Shown here one piece after another: positions 7,896 to 16,501 of a DNA stretch of 64,000 bases; the first letter of the stretch is position 1, and each line of letters starts with the position of its first letter. The translations under genes were made by a program, and so were the position numbers. Origin of the DNA: Bacillota bacterium (lineage in GTDB: Bacteria > Bacillota > UBA4882 > UBA8346). The stretch spans positions 69,497 to 133,496 of the forward strand of contig JAEZJK010000002.1 of NCBI GenBank assembly GCA_023415835.1. Reading direction: 5' to 3'. A model generated the notes under the pieces. It worked only from the letters and a program-made list of their open reading frames with translations, did not search any database and had not been told where the DNA came from.

Positions 7896-8843
7896 CTAAT
7901 ATCTTTCCCTCGCCCACTTTAGAGCCTCTATCACCTTTTCCCTTAAATTCTCCGGCTCCAATACCTCTGCTTCTCCGCCAAACGAAAGCACCCACCTGGT
8001 CACAGCCTTCAGTCCACAAGCCTTGGCACAGAAAACCACCGTCCCGTCTTCCGCTTCCGTCACTACTTGTGAAGGATGACATTTGGTCTCCTTAACATAC
8101 CGCGCCCCGTCGCCGGAAAACTTCACTTTAAAAGCGAACTCCTCACCCCGTTCCATTCCCCAGGCAGCGCCCATATAGTCTTCGTAGTTAAACTGCGGCG
8201 GCAATTCAAATCCCGCTCCGGTCTCCTCCAACTGTTTAATCCGGTCCACCCGAAACAGCCGGATCTCTTCCCGCTGATGACAAAAAGCCACCAGGTACCA
8301 AAAGCCCTCGCTAAAAACTAACTGGTAAGGCTCTACATCCCTGGTGGTCAACTCATCTCTCGCAAAACTATAATATTCCATTCGTATAACTCGGTTGTTT
8401 TTAATGGCCTGATTCAAATCCCGGAACAACTCGCCTTTCCCCGCATAGTCGCCGGTCTGGCCGGAGGATACTTCCAACCGCTCCTGGATATTTTCCATCT
8501 CCTCGCTGAGGTTCCTTGGCAAGAGCGATATCAATTTTTGTTTTAAGTTCACCGGGACCCGGAACAAGCCTCGTTGCCGCTCGGCCAGTTTGATCCCATA
8601 TAACAACGCCATAGCCTCGTCAAAGGCAAAGGAAATATCCTTCAGTTTAAACCTTTCCACGATCCGGTAGCCTTGATCATTGTAGATAGGGACTCCGGCA
8701 TCCTGTAAATCTCTTAAATCCCGAAAACACTGCCGCTCCCCCACGCCGCAGATTCTGGAAAGCTCCCGGATGGATTTCCCGGGATGAGTTTGAATTACCA
8801 GCACCATGTTTAACAATCTGATTAAGCGATCGTTTTTGGCCAT
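7896..8843 (-). CDS. WYL-domain helix-turn-helix regulator upstream of cas genes
   Basis: A 315-residue DeoR-type regulator. The winged helix covers about residues 1-60 ('KSIRELSRICGVGERQCFRDL' as the helix-turn-helix). The WYL domain spans about 135-215 ('RMEYYSFARDELTTRDVEPYQLVF' then 'WYLVAFCHQREEIRLFRVDRI'). A WCX-type C-terminal extension ends 'EVIEALKWARERY'. Proteins of this kind bind nucleotides or oligonucleotides and often sit beside CRISPR-Cas or other defence operons as repressors or activators. It is on the same strand immediately upstream of cas5, 370 bases away. AGGAGA precedes the ATG. Control of the cas operon is inferred from position only. Confidence 0.9.
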   Translation of the reverse strand: MAKNDRLIRLLNMVLVIQTHPGKSIRELSRICGVGERQCFRDLRDLQDAGVPIYNDQGYRIVERFKLKDISFAFDEAMALLYGIKLAERQRGLFRVPVNLKQKLISLLPRNLSEEMENIQERLEVSSGQTGDYAGKGELFRDLNQAIKNNRVIRMEYYSFARDELTTRDVEPYQLVFSEGFWYLVAFCHQREEIRLFRVDRIKQLEETGAGFELPPQFNYEDYMGAAWGMERGEEFAFKVKFSGDGARYVKETKCHPSQVVTEAEDGTVVFCAKACGLKAVTRWVLSFGGEAEVLEPENLREKVIEALKWARERY

Positions 8844-8972
8844 CTAGTTCTCCTATATATGACATGCCCACCATCTTCCAAAACACGCATAAAAATCCAC
8901 TATTTCTTTTATCGGTTTTGATTACCAAAAAATTATAGTTTAGTAATAAAATATCGGTCTGGACGATGCTAA

Positions 8973-9250
8973 ACCGCCAACCGCCTCACCCCGCCCGATG
9001 CCTGATCAGTCTTAGCTACTTAGCCCCTCTCCAGAACGCTATCAATTCTGATTGTTAGGCGAGGGGCAGCTTGTTTTATTTCCGGTTTTAGTTACTTCTC
9101 TATGAGTGCCTATTAAAAAGGAGCAACAAAAACTCGAATCAACCATATTCCCGTCTCCCGACCTTCAAAAAGAGCTTGTGTTACGGGAGAGGGGAGCAGC
9201 ACTATGTTTCATAATGCATCTATAATTTCGAACAGGGGTGAGGCGGCGGG
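8973..9250. repeat. Large nested palindrome (about 280 bp)
   Basis: The outer arms are CCGCCAACCGCCTCACCCC (8975-8993) and GGGGTGAGGCGGCGGG (9235-9250). Next inward, TTAGCCCCTCTCC (from 9018) pairs with GGAGAGGGGAGC (near 9186). A separate inner hairpin, GCCCCTCTCC against GCGAGGGGC, lies at about 9020-9066. The CTCACCCC and CCCCTCTC modules match those in the repeats inside the cas operon, so this may be a larger member of that family. Confidence 0.6.
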
Positions 9251-9750
9251 CCTTCTTCCCAAACAAAAAAGCCGCCATTTTCAGCAGCATTGTCCTTACA
9301 ATCTTGATCGTTCCCCAAATGTACTCATATTTCACCCTCCAATTACCTATAGCATACATCGGAGAAACAATTATCGCTATAATTGGGAAATTTATCTGTT
9401 AACCAGTGATTTTTATGGTAAAATTGTGCTGTCAATCGGACGTATGGAATTTATCAAAGAAATCTATTCCATAGAAATGGATTCATTAAAGATTGAAGCC
9501 ATTTTAAAGCAACAGTAATCAGAAGAGCGATAGTATTATTATAAAGGCGAGGAAAATGTGGCTGAAAAATAGAAGCATCGAGAGTAGCTTATCCTAACTA
9601 GGTTTATGATCCTGCATTCGATTTCACGGCTTGCTTTCCTGAAAATTGGTATACTCAAAATCACTCCCAAGTGGACCTGTCAACGGTTCTTTTTTTTAGG
9701 TAATATTTAATAAAACCTAAAACTTTTAACAACTGCATAGGGGAGGAAGC
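9251..9750. other. Non-coding gap, possible decayed gene remnant
   Basis: No gene with a ribosome site is visible in these 500 bases. One forward frame is open to 9518 and reads through 'MEFIKEIYSIEMDSLKIEAIL', but it has no plausible start outside the palindrome at 8973-9250. A coding-like stretch after its stop ('YYYKGEENVAEK') suggests a decayed gene. The downstream gene has a good GGGGAGGA site at 9739-9746. Confidence 0.4.
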
Positions 9751-10359
9751 ATGTCTATTTTATTGATTGTAGCTCATCCGAATCCTGACAGTTTCAATCA
9801 TGCCATAGCCCGAGTTGTAAAAGAAACTCTCGTTATAAACGGTTACCCTGTTATCTTCCATGATCTTTACCAAGAAGATTTTTCTCCGGTAATTACATAC
9901 TCGGAAATCAATCAAAAAACTCCTTCAGACCTTGCTATTGAATCCTATTGTTCGGAGTTAACTACCTCCAGCGGGATTATTATTGTCCACCCCAACTGGT
10001 GGGGACAACCGCCGGCCATTTTAAAAGGATGGGTGGATCGGGTTTTCCGTGCCGGTGTAGCGTACCGGTTTTTAGAAGGCGACCCTGGCGAGGGGGTTCC
10101 GCTAGGCCTGTTACAAGCGGAAAAAGCTCTCGTCTTGAACACCTCTGATACCCCTCAAGAAAGAGAACTGGCGGTTTTCGGCGATCCCTTGGAAACGCTC
10201 TGGAAAAATTGTATCTTTGGATTCTGTGGGGTAAGGCATTTTTATCGGAAAACATTCGGAGTGATAGTTTCCAGTACCAATGAACAACGCCGGATTTGGC
10301 TTGAAGAAGTACGAAACCTAATCAACATTCATTTTCCGGAAAGCCGGTGTGAAACATGA
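9751..10359 (+). CDS. NAD(P)H-dependent quinone/flavin oxidoreductase, flavodoxin fold
   Basis: A 202-residue protein of the NQO/MdaB/KefF family of FMN- or FAD-dependent NAD(P)H oxidoreductases. 'LLIVAHPNPDSFNHAIA' at the N-terminus forms the phosphate-binding loop, and 'IIVHPNWWGQPPAILKGWVDRVF' (about 76-98) is the diagnostic active-site stretch. These enzymes reduce quinones or nitro-compounds by two electrons. The start is fixed by GGGGAGGA eight bases upstream. It overlaps the next gene by four bases (ATGA), forming a three-gene operon with a GNAT and a second flavodoxin-fold enzyme, which suggests detoxification of an electrophile. The substrate is not deducible. Confidence 0.88.
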   Translation: MSILLIVAHPNPDSFNHAIARVVKETLVINGYPVIFHDLYQEDFSPVITYSEINQKTPSDLAIESYCSELTTSSGIIIVHPNWWGQPPAILKGWVDRVFRAGVAYRFLEGDPGEGVPLGLLQAEKALVLNTSDTPQERELAVFGDPLETLWKNCIFGFCGVRHFYRKTFGVIVSSTNEQRRIWLEEVRNLINIHFPESRCET

Positions 10360-10877
10360 TTCGAAAATGCGGATCGCAAGATCTGAATACAATTTATGAA
10401 ATTATCAACGATGCAGCCCAAGCTTACCAAGGTGTAATTCCGGAAGACTGCTGGAAAACGCCATACATGCCCCTCGCTGAATTGGAGGATGAAATCGCTC
10501 ACGGAGTATCGTTCTGGGGATATGAAGCTGAAGGAAGATTGGTTGGGGTAATGGGGATTCAACCGGTGTTGGACGTGACTTTGATCAGGCATGCCTATGT
10601 CAGGACCGCCCTGCGCCACCAGGGAATCGGCAAACAACTATTATCTCATTTGTGTCAACTTACCGAGCGTCCCATTCTCATCGGGACTTGGGCCGATGCC
10701 AGCTGGGCAATTAGTTTTTATCAAAAGAATGGCTTTCGCCTGGTTGAGGACGTAAAAGATCAGCTCTTGATGAAATATTGGTCTGTTTCAGAGCGCCAGA
10801 TGGACGTATCTATTGTTCTGGCCGATCAAAAATGGTCCGCCATTACGGCAATAAATATCAAGGAGATGCAAAAATGA
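10356..10877 (+). CDS. GNAT-family N-acetyltransferase
   Basis: A 173-residue acetyltransferase. The acetyl-CoA loop is 'RTALRHQGIGKQLL' (R-x-x-G-x-G/A form, about 90-103), preceded by the strand 'RLVGVMGIQPVLDVTLIRHAYV' and followed by 'WAISFYQKNGFRLVED', the usual C-terminal GNAT block. It starts inside the previous gene (ATGA) and its own stop overlaps the next start (ATGA at 10874-10877), so all three genes are translationally coupled. It probably modifies a small amine or xenobiotic. The substrate is unknown. Confidence 0.88.
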   Translation: MIRKCGSQDLNTIYEIINDAAQAYQGVIPEDCWKTPYMPLAELEDEIAHGVSFWGYEAEGRLVGVMGIQPVLDVTLIRHAYVRTALRHQGIGKQLLSHLCQLTERPILIGTWADASWAISFYQKNGFRLVEDVKDQLLMKYWSVSERQMDVSIVLADQKWSAITAINIKEMQK

Positions 10878-11458
10878 AACGAATCCTCGGGGTAATCGGC
10901 AGCCCCCGCCGGAACGGCAATACCGATCTTTTAGTGAATCACATTTTAGAAGGGGCCAAGGCTAAGGGAGCAGCTGTTAATTCCATCTTTCTCAATGATT
11001 TAACGATTAAAGAATGCGATGGTTGTCATCTTTGTTGGCGTGGCAAGCCATGCCCCAAAAATGACGATATGTGCCGCCTCTATCCGGAAATTATCGCGAG
11101 TGATGTTATCATCTTCGGCACTCCGGTTTACTGGTACGGCCCCACCGCTTTGATGAAGGGTTTTATCGACCGTTTCGTCTATTTCAACACTCCTGAAAAC
11201 AGAAAAAAAATTAAAGGGAAAGCTGGCGTCCTGGTGGTTCCATTCGAAGAAGAAGAGTGGGGCACAGTCGCTCCGGTAGTTTCATTTTTTGAAAAAAGCT
11301 TAACTTATTTGGAGATTAAATTGGTTGAAAAAATAATTGTGCCCGGAGTCTGCCTGCCGGGGGAAGTACTAAAGCAAGAGGCCGCGCTTGCCAAAGCGAC
11401 TGCCTTGGGGCATAAGCTAAGCGCCCTGCCTAATCCGGCTGAAATTCCGGAAATTTGA
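10874..11458 (+). CDS. NADPH-dependent FMN reductase / flavodoxin-family protein
   Basis: I take the start at the ATG at 10874, preceded by AAGGAGATG, giving 194 residues that begin MKRILGVIGSPRRNGNTDLL. The 'GSPRRNGNTD' phosphate loop and 'VIIFGTPVYWYGPTALMKGFIDR' are the signature of the FMN-reductase/iron-sulfur flavoprotein family. A cysteine pair or triplet, 'CDGCHLCWRGKPC', is reminiscent of iron-sulfur flavoproteins, although their usual CX2CX2CX4-7C spacing is only partly met. It is the third member of the coupled operon. A longer frame begins upstream at 10778 but would overlap most of the GNAT end and lacks a ribosome site. Confidence 0.88.
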   Translation: MKRILGVIGSPRRNGNTDLLVNHILEGAKAKGAAVNSIFLNDLTIKECDGCHLCWRGKPCPKNDDMCRLYPEIIASDVIIFGTPVYWYGPTALMKGFIDRFVYFNTPENRKKIKGKAGVLVVPFEEEEWGTVAPVVSFFEKSLTYLEIKLVEKIIVPGVCLPGEVLKQEAALAKATALGHKLSALPNPAEIPEI

Positions 11459-11762
11459 CCGGAATTTTTTCAATTTCATGATGCAACACAATCGGATCGG
11501 AAATCAGCCCGAATTGGCCATCCTCCGGATAACAAACGGCAATTTGGGGATTGGGGCCGGCAAAAGCCTTGACTGCTTCGTAACTATCCCAATAGGAAAC
11601 CATAAAAAAGTGCTCCCAGACGTCTTGCAATTGATTATAGATTTCAGCCCCCAGATTGCCCGGGATAGTCTTTACCTCTGCCACCCCTGTCTTTAATAGA
11701 TGGTTCCGAAAGGCTTCACCTTGCTCTGCCGGAACAATTCCATGCCAGCTACGGACGATCAT
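11430..11762 (-). CDS. ABM-domain (antibiotic biosynthesis monooxygenase-like) protein
   Basis: A 110-residue small protein of the dimeric alpha/beta-barrel type. 'VRSWHGIVPAEQGEAFRNHL' at the start and 'FFMVSYWDSYEAVKAFAGPNP' in the middle match ABM-domain proteins, which act as cofactor-free oxygenases or haem/quinone-binding proteins. GAGGTGG precedes the ATG. It converges on the flavodoxin-family gene, with 29 bases of overlapping 3' ends. The convergent layout may limit read-through from both sides. The substrate is unknown. Confidence 0.8.
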   Translation of the reverse strand: MIVRSWHGIVPAEQGEAFRNHLLKTGVAEVKTIPGNLGAEIYNQLQDVWEHFFMVSYWDSYEAVKAFAGPNPQIAVCYPEDGQFGLISDPIVLHHEIEKIPVKFPEFQPD

Positions 11763-11839
11763 TAATAACCACCTCTAATTTTTAAGATCCATTGCAACAA
11801 TTGTTGATAATAGCAAAAAATGAAAGCAGGTGAATACTG

Positions 11840-11876
11840 TTAATCCTGTCTAGTTAAATATTTCAGACAGGATTTA
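11840..11876. repeat. Short palindrome TTAATCCTGTCT/AGACAGGATTTA
   Basis: An inverted repeat with 12-base arms and a 13-base loop in the gap before the small gene at 11973. The AATCCTGTCT core recurs in a larger inverted repeat at 33143-33217. Confidence 0.6.
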
Positions 11877-11972
11877 CCAAAATATATATGGTTTAATTTT
11901 AAATACCGATGGAAATCAGCAATCAACCTAATTATATCAGTAAACTATCCCTTTGTCTCAATATTTTTACGG

Positions 11973-12233
11973 CTAAAGCTTAGTTTTGAGCCTGCCTTCA
12001 AAGAATTCTAATTGTTGCTTCATCAGTTGAATCTGGTCAATCATTTGTTGGTTATCGTCTTTTGATTGCTGTAACGTTTGTTGGGCGTTAAAGGTCACGA
12101 TTGATTGCCCCACTGACAAAATAAAGTTCCCCAAGGAATTTTGCTGATCGCTATTTAAATTCTTCGCTAACCCTACCCCAAGTATCGATGCTAAAACTGA
12201 GAATGATCCCGGAGGTATGTTAAAAAAGGACAT
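11973..12233 (-). CDS. Small hypothetical protein with hydrophobic N-terminus
   Basis: An 86-residue protein starting MSFFNIPPGSFSVLASILGV. The N-terminal half is hydrophobic, including 'NSLGNFILSVGQSIVTFNAQQ'. The second half is a Gln/Asp-rich helix likely to form a coiled coil ('QMIDQIQLMKQQLEFFEGRL'). I recall similar small proteins (FNIPP...EQNSLGNF...VGQ) in clostridia, without known function. The ATG at 12233 is preferred because AAGGATG lies about seven bases upstream; an in-frame ATG at 12242 overlaps that ribosome site. It may be a membrane-associated or spore-related protein, but this is not shown by the sequence. Confidence 0.65.
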   Translation of the reverse strand: MSFFNIPPGSFSVLASILGVGLAKNLNSDQQNSLGNFILSVGQSIVTFNAQQTLQQSKDDNQQMIDQIQLMKQQLEFFEGRLKTKL

Positions 12234-12242
12234 TTCGATCAT

Positions 12243-12681
12243 CCTTACCTTATTTTATCTAATCTATATTATTCTTCCCTCAAAATGATGTGCCGCATCC
12301 CATTACATAGTACTAGGGATTTCGGATTCTTTCCCAAAAAACCATAGTCTTGCGATAAATTTCCTAAAGCCCAGCTAGTTTAGGAATGAGTTTCTCGAAT
12401 CAACGCGGGTTAACGCGGCCAATTTCCCTTGATTCATATTAAATTTACCCTTTTTTGTCCCTGGTTTACGGCTGAAAGCCCATTAATCAAAATTTAGTAC
12501 AATTTATCGGCCATCGCCGTATTTTAAACCCCCGTTAAATTTTATTGCTACCCCTTGCATTCCTCACCTAATCATGATTTAATTAATATTTGCAAATCTA
12601 TCACAGCCGGAGTGAAAATAGATCTTTTTTCCAAATTGATCTCTTACCCATTCAAATATAGAAAGTATTAGGTGAATTTAG
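12243..12681. other. Upstream region of typA, no gene seen
   Basis: About 440 bases, AT-rich, without a credible ORF. A small hairpin, CCTAAA/TTTAGG, occurs at about 12363-12384. The typA ribosome site AGGTGA is at 12671-12676. The promoter was not identified with confidence. Confidence 0.4.
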
Positions 12682-14532
12682 ATGACCTCAAAAACAATTG
12701 ATAACATGCGCAATATCGCAATCATCGCCCACGTGGATCACGGTAAAACAACCTTGGTGGACTGCCTGCTCCGCCAGGCCGGTACCTTCCGGGAGAATGA
12801 ACGCCTGGTCGAGCGGGTGATGGACTCCAACGACCTGGAACGGGAACGGGGCATTACTATATTATCGAAGAATACCTCCGTTACCTATGGCCAAACCAAG
12901 ATTAACATTGTGGACACCCCCGGTCACGCCGATTTCGGCGGTGAAGTGGAACGGGTCTTACGGATGGTCGATGGTGCATTGCTCCTAGTTGATTCCTTCG
13001 AAGGGCCGATGGCCCAAACCAAATTCGTCCTCAGAAAAGCCCTTGAAGTCGGGCTACGGATTATCGTAGTCATCAACAAAATCGACCGGCCCGACGCCCG
13101 GCCTGATGAGGTTTTGAATGAAGTTTTCGACCTTTTTGTCGAACTCGAAGCCGAAGATTGGCAACTGGATTTCCCGGTGATTTACACATCCTCCCGCCAG
13201 GGAGTGGCCACCCTTGATTACCAAGAACCGGGTAAAAATATGCAGCCCCTTTTCGAGATGATCGTTAAGGAAATACCGTCGCCTGCGGTAGACCCGGACG
13301 GACTGCTCCAATTGCAGATCAACACTTTAGATTATGACGACTATGTAGGACGGGTCGGGATCGGGCGAATTTACAGCGGCCGCTTGAATGCCGGGCAAAT
13401 GGTCGGGCTTTGCAAACAAGACGGCCGGGTTGAAACCATTAAAGTCGGTAAGATCTGGGTTTATGACGGATTGAAACGGCGTGAGGTGGAACAGGCCATC
13501 GCCGGGGAAATCGTGGCCATCGCCGGTTTAGGCCAGGTGAATATCGGAGAGACAGTCAGCGATCCGGAAAACCCGCTCCCTTTGCCGCTGCTTAGCATCG
13601 ATGAGCCTACCTTGACTATGATGTTTATTATTAATGACAGCCCCTTTGCCGGAAGGGACGGCAAGTATATTACCTCCCGCCACCTTCGGAACCGGCTTTG
13701 GAAAGAAGCGGAGACCAATGTTAGCCTAAAGGTAGCGGAAACAGATACACCCGATGCTTTTCAGGTTTCCGGCCGGGGCGAACTTCATCTCGGAATCCTC
13801 ATCGAAACAATGCGCCGGGAAGGTTATGAACTCCAAGTTTCGAAACCGAAACCGATTTTAAAACAAATAAACGGTCAATTATGCGAGCCCTATGAACGGC
13901 TCTTCATCAATATCCCCGAGGGGTTTTCCGGCCGGGTCATCGAAAACCTGGGCGGCCGCAAGGGTGAAATGATTAATATGCAGCCCGCCGGGGATTCCAA
14001 TGTTAAACTGGAGTTCCTAATCCCGGCCCGTGGCTTGATAGGGTTCCGTTCCCAGTTCCTGACCGACACCAAAGGGGAGGGAATCATGCACCACCTTTTT
14101 GACCATTATGGGCCTTGGAAAGGCGAAATCCCCGGCCGCAGCCGCGGAGTGCTCTTTGCCTTCGAAACCGGTGAGGCGACTGCTTATGCCATTCACAATA
14201 TAGAGGAACGGGGTTCTCTCTTCATCCGGCCGATGGATCAAGTCTATGCCGGGATGGTCGTCGGGGAAAACTCCAGGGAAGGCGATCTCGAAGTAAATGT
14301 CTGTAAGAAAAAACATCTAACCAATATGCGCTCTAGTACCTCAGAAGAGGGAATCAGGCTGACTCCGCCGGTAACCTTCAGTTTGGAACAGGCTATGGAA
14401 TATATCGAAGACGATGAACTGGTAGAAGTGACCCCTAAAGCAATAAGAATGCGTAAGAAGATCCTCGACCGGAACGAGCGGGAGCGGGTCGCCAAGCGTA
14501 TCCGGGATCAGGAAGGGAGCCAACCCGCCTGA
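12682..14532 (+). CDS. typA: Ribosome-associated GTPase TypA/BipA
   Basis: A 616-residue translational GTPase related to EF-G and LepA. It binds the ribosome and helps large-subunit assembly and growth in cold or stress. G-motifs are clear: 'AHVDHGKTT' (about 16-24), the switch region 'ERERGITILSKN', 'DTPGHADF' (about 76-83), 'NKIDRPDARP' (about 130-139). The C-terminal TypA-specific part is present ('GRKGEMINMQP', 'PARGLIGFRSQFLTDTKGEGIMH', 'KKHLTNMRSS'). Length is normal. The ATG has AGGTGA upstream. It stands alone with no operon partner. Confidence 0.97.
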   Translation: MTSKTIDNMRNIAIIAHVDHGKTTLVDCLLRQAGTFRENERLVERVMDSNDLERERGITILSKNTSVTYGQTKINIVDTPGHADFGGEVERVLRMVDGALLLVDSFEGPMAQTKFVLRKALEVGLRIIVVINKIDRPDARPDEVLNEVFDLFVELEAEDWQLDFPVIYTSSRQGVATLDYQEPGKNMQPLFEMIVKEIPSPAVDPDGLLQLQINTLDYDDYVGRVGIGRIYSGRLNAGQMVGLCKQDGRVETIKVGKIWVYDGLKRREVEQAIAGEIVAIAGLGQVNIGETVSDPENPLPLPLLSIDEPTLTMMFIINDSPFAGRDGKYITSRHLRNRLWKEAETNVSLKVAETDTPDAFQVSGRGELHLGILIETMRREGYELQVSKPKPILKQINGQLCEPYERLFINIPEGFSGRVIENLGGRKGEMINMQPAGDSNVKLEFLIPARGLIGFRSQFLTDTKGEGIMHHLFDHYGPWKGEIPGRSRGVLFAFETGEATAYAIHNIEERGSLFIRPMDQVYAGMVVGENSREGDLEVNVCKKKHLTNMRSSTSEEGIRLTPPVTFSLEQAMEYIEDDELVEVTPKAIRMRKKILDRNERERVAKRIRDQEGSQPA

Positions 14533-14837
14533 GCGGAGGCATGAAGCAAAAAGAATGAGGCAATAGTTAGGTATAGCTAAGCTTGTAAAGCTTATTTCAT
14601 ATTATTTTTTGTGACCAATGGGTTGATACCAATTTGAGATTATCGTACCGAAATCGTAATCAATAAGAAGGCGAAGGTTAACCCTCACGCCTTTTGCCTA
14701 TTTGCTATTGCCTTATGCCACCCCCTAATTTTGGGTCCTCCCCCACCCCGTCTTTACCGGGACATTCGCAAGAATATAACACCACCGGCGAAACATTCAC
14801 ACTCATGCTTTTATGCCTCGTGCCTTTTACCCCTTGC
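14533..14837. other. Region after typA with weak terminator
   Basis: TAAGCTT (14578-14584) and AAGCTTA (14588-14594) form a small hairpin followed by a T-rich run, a possible typA terminator. The rest carries no recognisable gene. Confidence 0.4.
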
Positions 14838-15047
14838 CTACTCCCTATCCCTTTTCGTCGACCAATTAAAAATCCCATATAAGAAGCAATACCCCAACAA
14901 ACCTTTGCAGATCCAAACCGTGCCCCAAAGGATCAAGGCGTTTCCTGCGATCCCTCCAATTTGAAAAAAATAACGGGTTACTATCAATAAAATCCCTAAA
15001 AAGGTTCGGGTCACCCGGTCCAACGGCCCGACATTTTGTTTAAGCAT
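14838..15047 (-). CDS. DUF2892/YgaP-like small membrane protein
   Basis: A 69-residue protein beginning MLKQNVGPLDRVTRTFLG, then two short membrane helices ('ILLIVTRYFF' and 'ALILWGTVWICKGLLGYCFLYGIF'). 'NVG..DR..R...G' followed by a small two-helix membrane domain is the DUF2892 pattern, seen alone or fused to rhodanese domains. The ATG at 15047 is preferred because AGGTGGG lies just upstream; an in-frame GTG at 15068 lies before that site. The cysteine in 'WICKGLLGYC' resembles the family's C-x5-C pair. Role unknown. Confidence 0.75.
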   Translation of the reverse strand: MLKQNVGPLDRVTRTFLGILLIVTRYFFQIGGIAGNALILWGTVWICKGLLGYCFLYGIFNWSTKRDRE

Positions 15048-15260
15048 CTTCCCACCTAACTTTACCACGTTTTAGGCAATTTTATAAACCTCTCTTTATT
15101 GTATCCCCTTTAAGTTTGTTTGCTTGCATCAGGAGCATAAAAGCTTTAAACGTCTACAAAAAAAGTCCTGACTGCTGGATATAGCCTACAGTCTGCTTAA
15201 TCTGTGTAACAGAGGAATCCTGGTTCGTATTTACCCAGCTTAATGGTAAAAAAAGGGTTT

Positions 15261-15288
15261 TTGGTTTTCTAAGGATAATAATTATAAA
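15261..15288 (+). promoter_or_regulatory. Possible sigma-A promoter of the CARDB gene
   Basis: TTGGTT (15261-15266) and TATAAA (15283-15288) are separated by 16 bases, about 30 bases upstream of the coding start and before the AAAGGAGG ribosome site. A weak match, judged by eye. Confidence 0.35.
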
Positions 15289-15319
15289 TAACTGAAAGAT
15301 TTATTAAAGGAGGTAGGCT

Positions 15320-16429
15320 ATGTCCCGATTTAAATTCCCTTTATTCCTGTTCTTCTGCCTTTTAGTTTTAGTGGCATCTTCTTCCCATATTAAGGCGATC
15401 TCAAAAGGGCCGGATTTGGCAATCACTGACATCGGCCTGAATCCGGAGGGCAAATTGGTAGTGGAACTAGTTAACTTGGGGCCTGATCCCATTCCCCCTA
15501 AATACACCTCTAAAAATCCACTGATTCTCTATGTTTATCGAAACGGCAAAGCTTGGGGCGGTATTACCCTAAAGAATATTGACCCCAAAAATGAACTTAA
15601 TAATGTGGGAACCAGGGTAAACTATGTCTTCAGCAATCTCAAAATCACTGAATCTGAACTAGTCCAGGTAATCCTTGACCCCCATAATTTAATTGGGGAA
15701 ATTGATAAGCAGAATAATAGTTTCCAAAAAAAGCTTTCGGTAACGCTTCCTGATTTAACCATATCCGACATATACCTCAACGGCCTCGATAGGCTCACAA
15801 TTGAAATAACCAATAACGGATCGGGCGCTCTCCCTAAAAAATATTGGGAACAATCCCCGATTTCCCTGTACGTTTATCGCGACGGGAAACCTTGGGGCAG
15901 AATTAGCCTAAAAATCTGCGACCCCTCACAAAAGCTCCATCTTCCCAAAAGTAAAGTGCATTTTATATCCAACATTCGGGTTGATAGGCCCGAACAAATT
16001 CAAATATTAATCGATCCCCAAAATATGGTCCGTGAATCGAATGAAACTAATAACTCGTTTCAAAAAAAACTCAATCCCGCCAGTCCTGATTTGTCCATAT
16101 CTAATCTTTGGGTAGTCAATGACAACTGGGTAGCTGTGCAAATTGTTAATGACGGATCAAAAAAAATCGATTCAAAATTTTGGGACCAAAAACTGGTTTA
16201 TTTGGATATCTTCCGTAGGGGCAAAAGTTGGGGAAGGTTTTCCTTAGAAACTATTGATCCGCATCAAGGCCTTAAAAATCCCGGCGGTAAGGTAACCTAT
16301 GTTTTAAATGGTATCCGCATTTTTGATCCGGAGGAGATCCGGGCGGTAATCGACTCCCAAAATATTATCCCTGAAGCTGATGAAAGCAATAATAGCCTCC
16401 AAAAAATATTAGTTCCCCAAAATCAATAA
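15320..16429 (+). CDS. Secreted protein with three CARDB-like repeats
   Basis: A 369-residue exported protein. Residues 1-26 are a signal peptide (hydrophobic 'FPLFLFFCLLVLVASSS', likely cut after 'SHIKA'). Three repeats of about 112 residues follow, each opening with 'PDL.I.DI.LN' or similar, containing 'LYVYR.GK.WG.ISLK..DP' and ending 'E.DE.NNS.QK'. This is the CARDB (cell-adhesion-related bacterial) beta-sandwich pattern, an Ig-like fold in surface proteins. The conserved Trp-Gly after GK in each repeat suggests a binding face or structural core. AAAGGAGG precedes the ATG. No anchor is seen, so it is probably periplasmic or secreted. Three close copies indicate recent internal duplication. 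Confidence 0.82.
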   Translation: MSRFKFPLFLFFCLLVLVASSSHIKAISKGPDLAITDIGLNPEGKLVVELVNLGPDPIPPKYTSKNPLILYVYRNGKAWGGITLKNIDPKNELNNVGTRVNYVFSNLKITESELVQVILDPHNLIGEIDKQNNSFQKKLSVTLPDLTISDIYLNGLDRLTIEITNNGSGALPKKYWEQSPISLYVYRDGKPWGRISLKICDPSQKLHLPKSKVHFISNIRVDRPEQIQILIDPQNMVRESNETNNSFQKKLNPASPDLSISNLWVVNDNWVAVQIVNDGSKKIDSKFWDQKLVYLDIFRRGKSWGRFSLETIDPHQGLKNPGGKVTYVLNGIRIFDPEEIRAVIDSQNIIPEADESNNSLQKILVPQNQ

Positions 16430-16470
16430 AGGCTGGCCAAGAGGATTGGACAGCCTTCATTGATTTTATA
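16421..16470 (+). terminator. Terminator of the CARDB gene
   Basis: A long stem AATCAAT-AAGGCTG-CCAA pairs with TTGG-CAGCCTT-ATTGATT with small bulges, then TTTTATATA. It overlaps the stop codon and also lies 30 bases beyond the nfnB stop on the other strand, so it may work in both directions. Confidence 0.75.
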
Positions 16471-16501
16471 TACTTAGGCATAATGATCGGCACAAGTAAA
16501 A

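Noticed and set aside
9204..9518. Forward ORF of 104 codons starting in the 8973-9250 palindrome
   Set aside because: Start is inside the repeat with no ribosome site and the first 40 codons look random. At most the C-terminal part is a decayed remnant.
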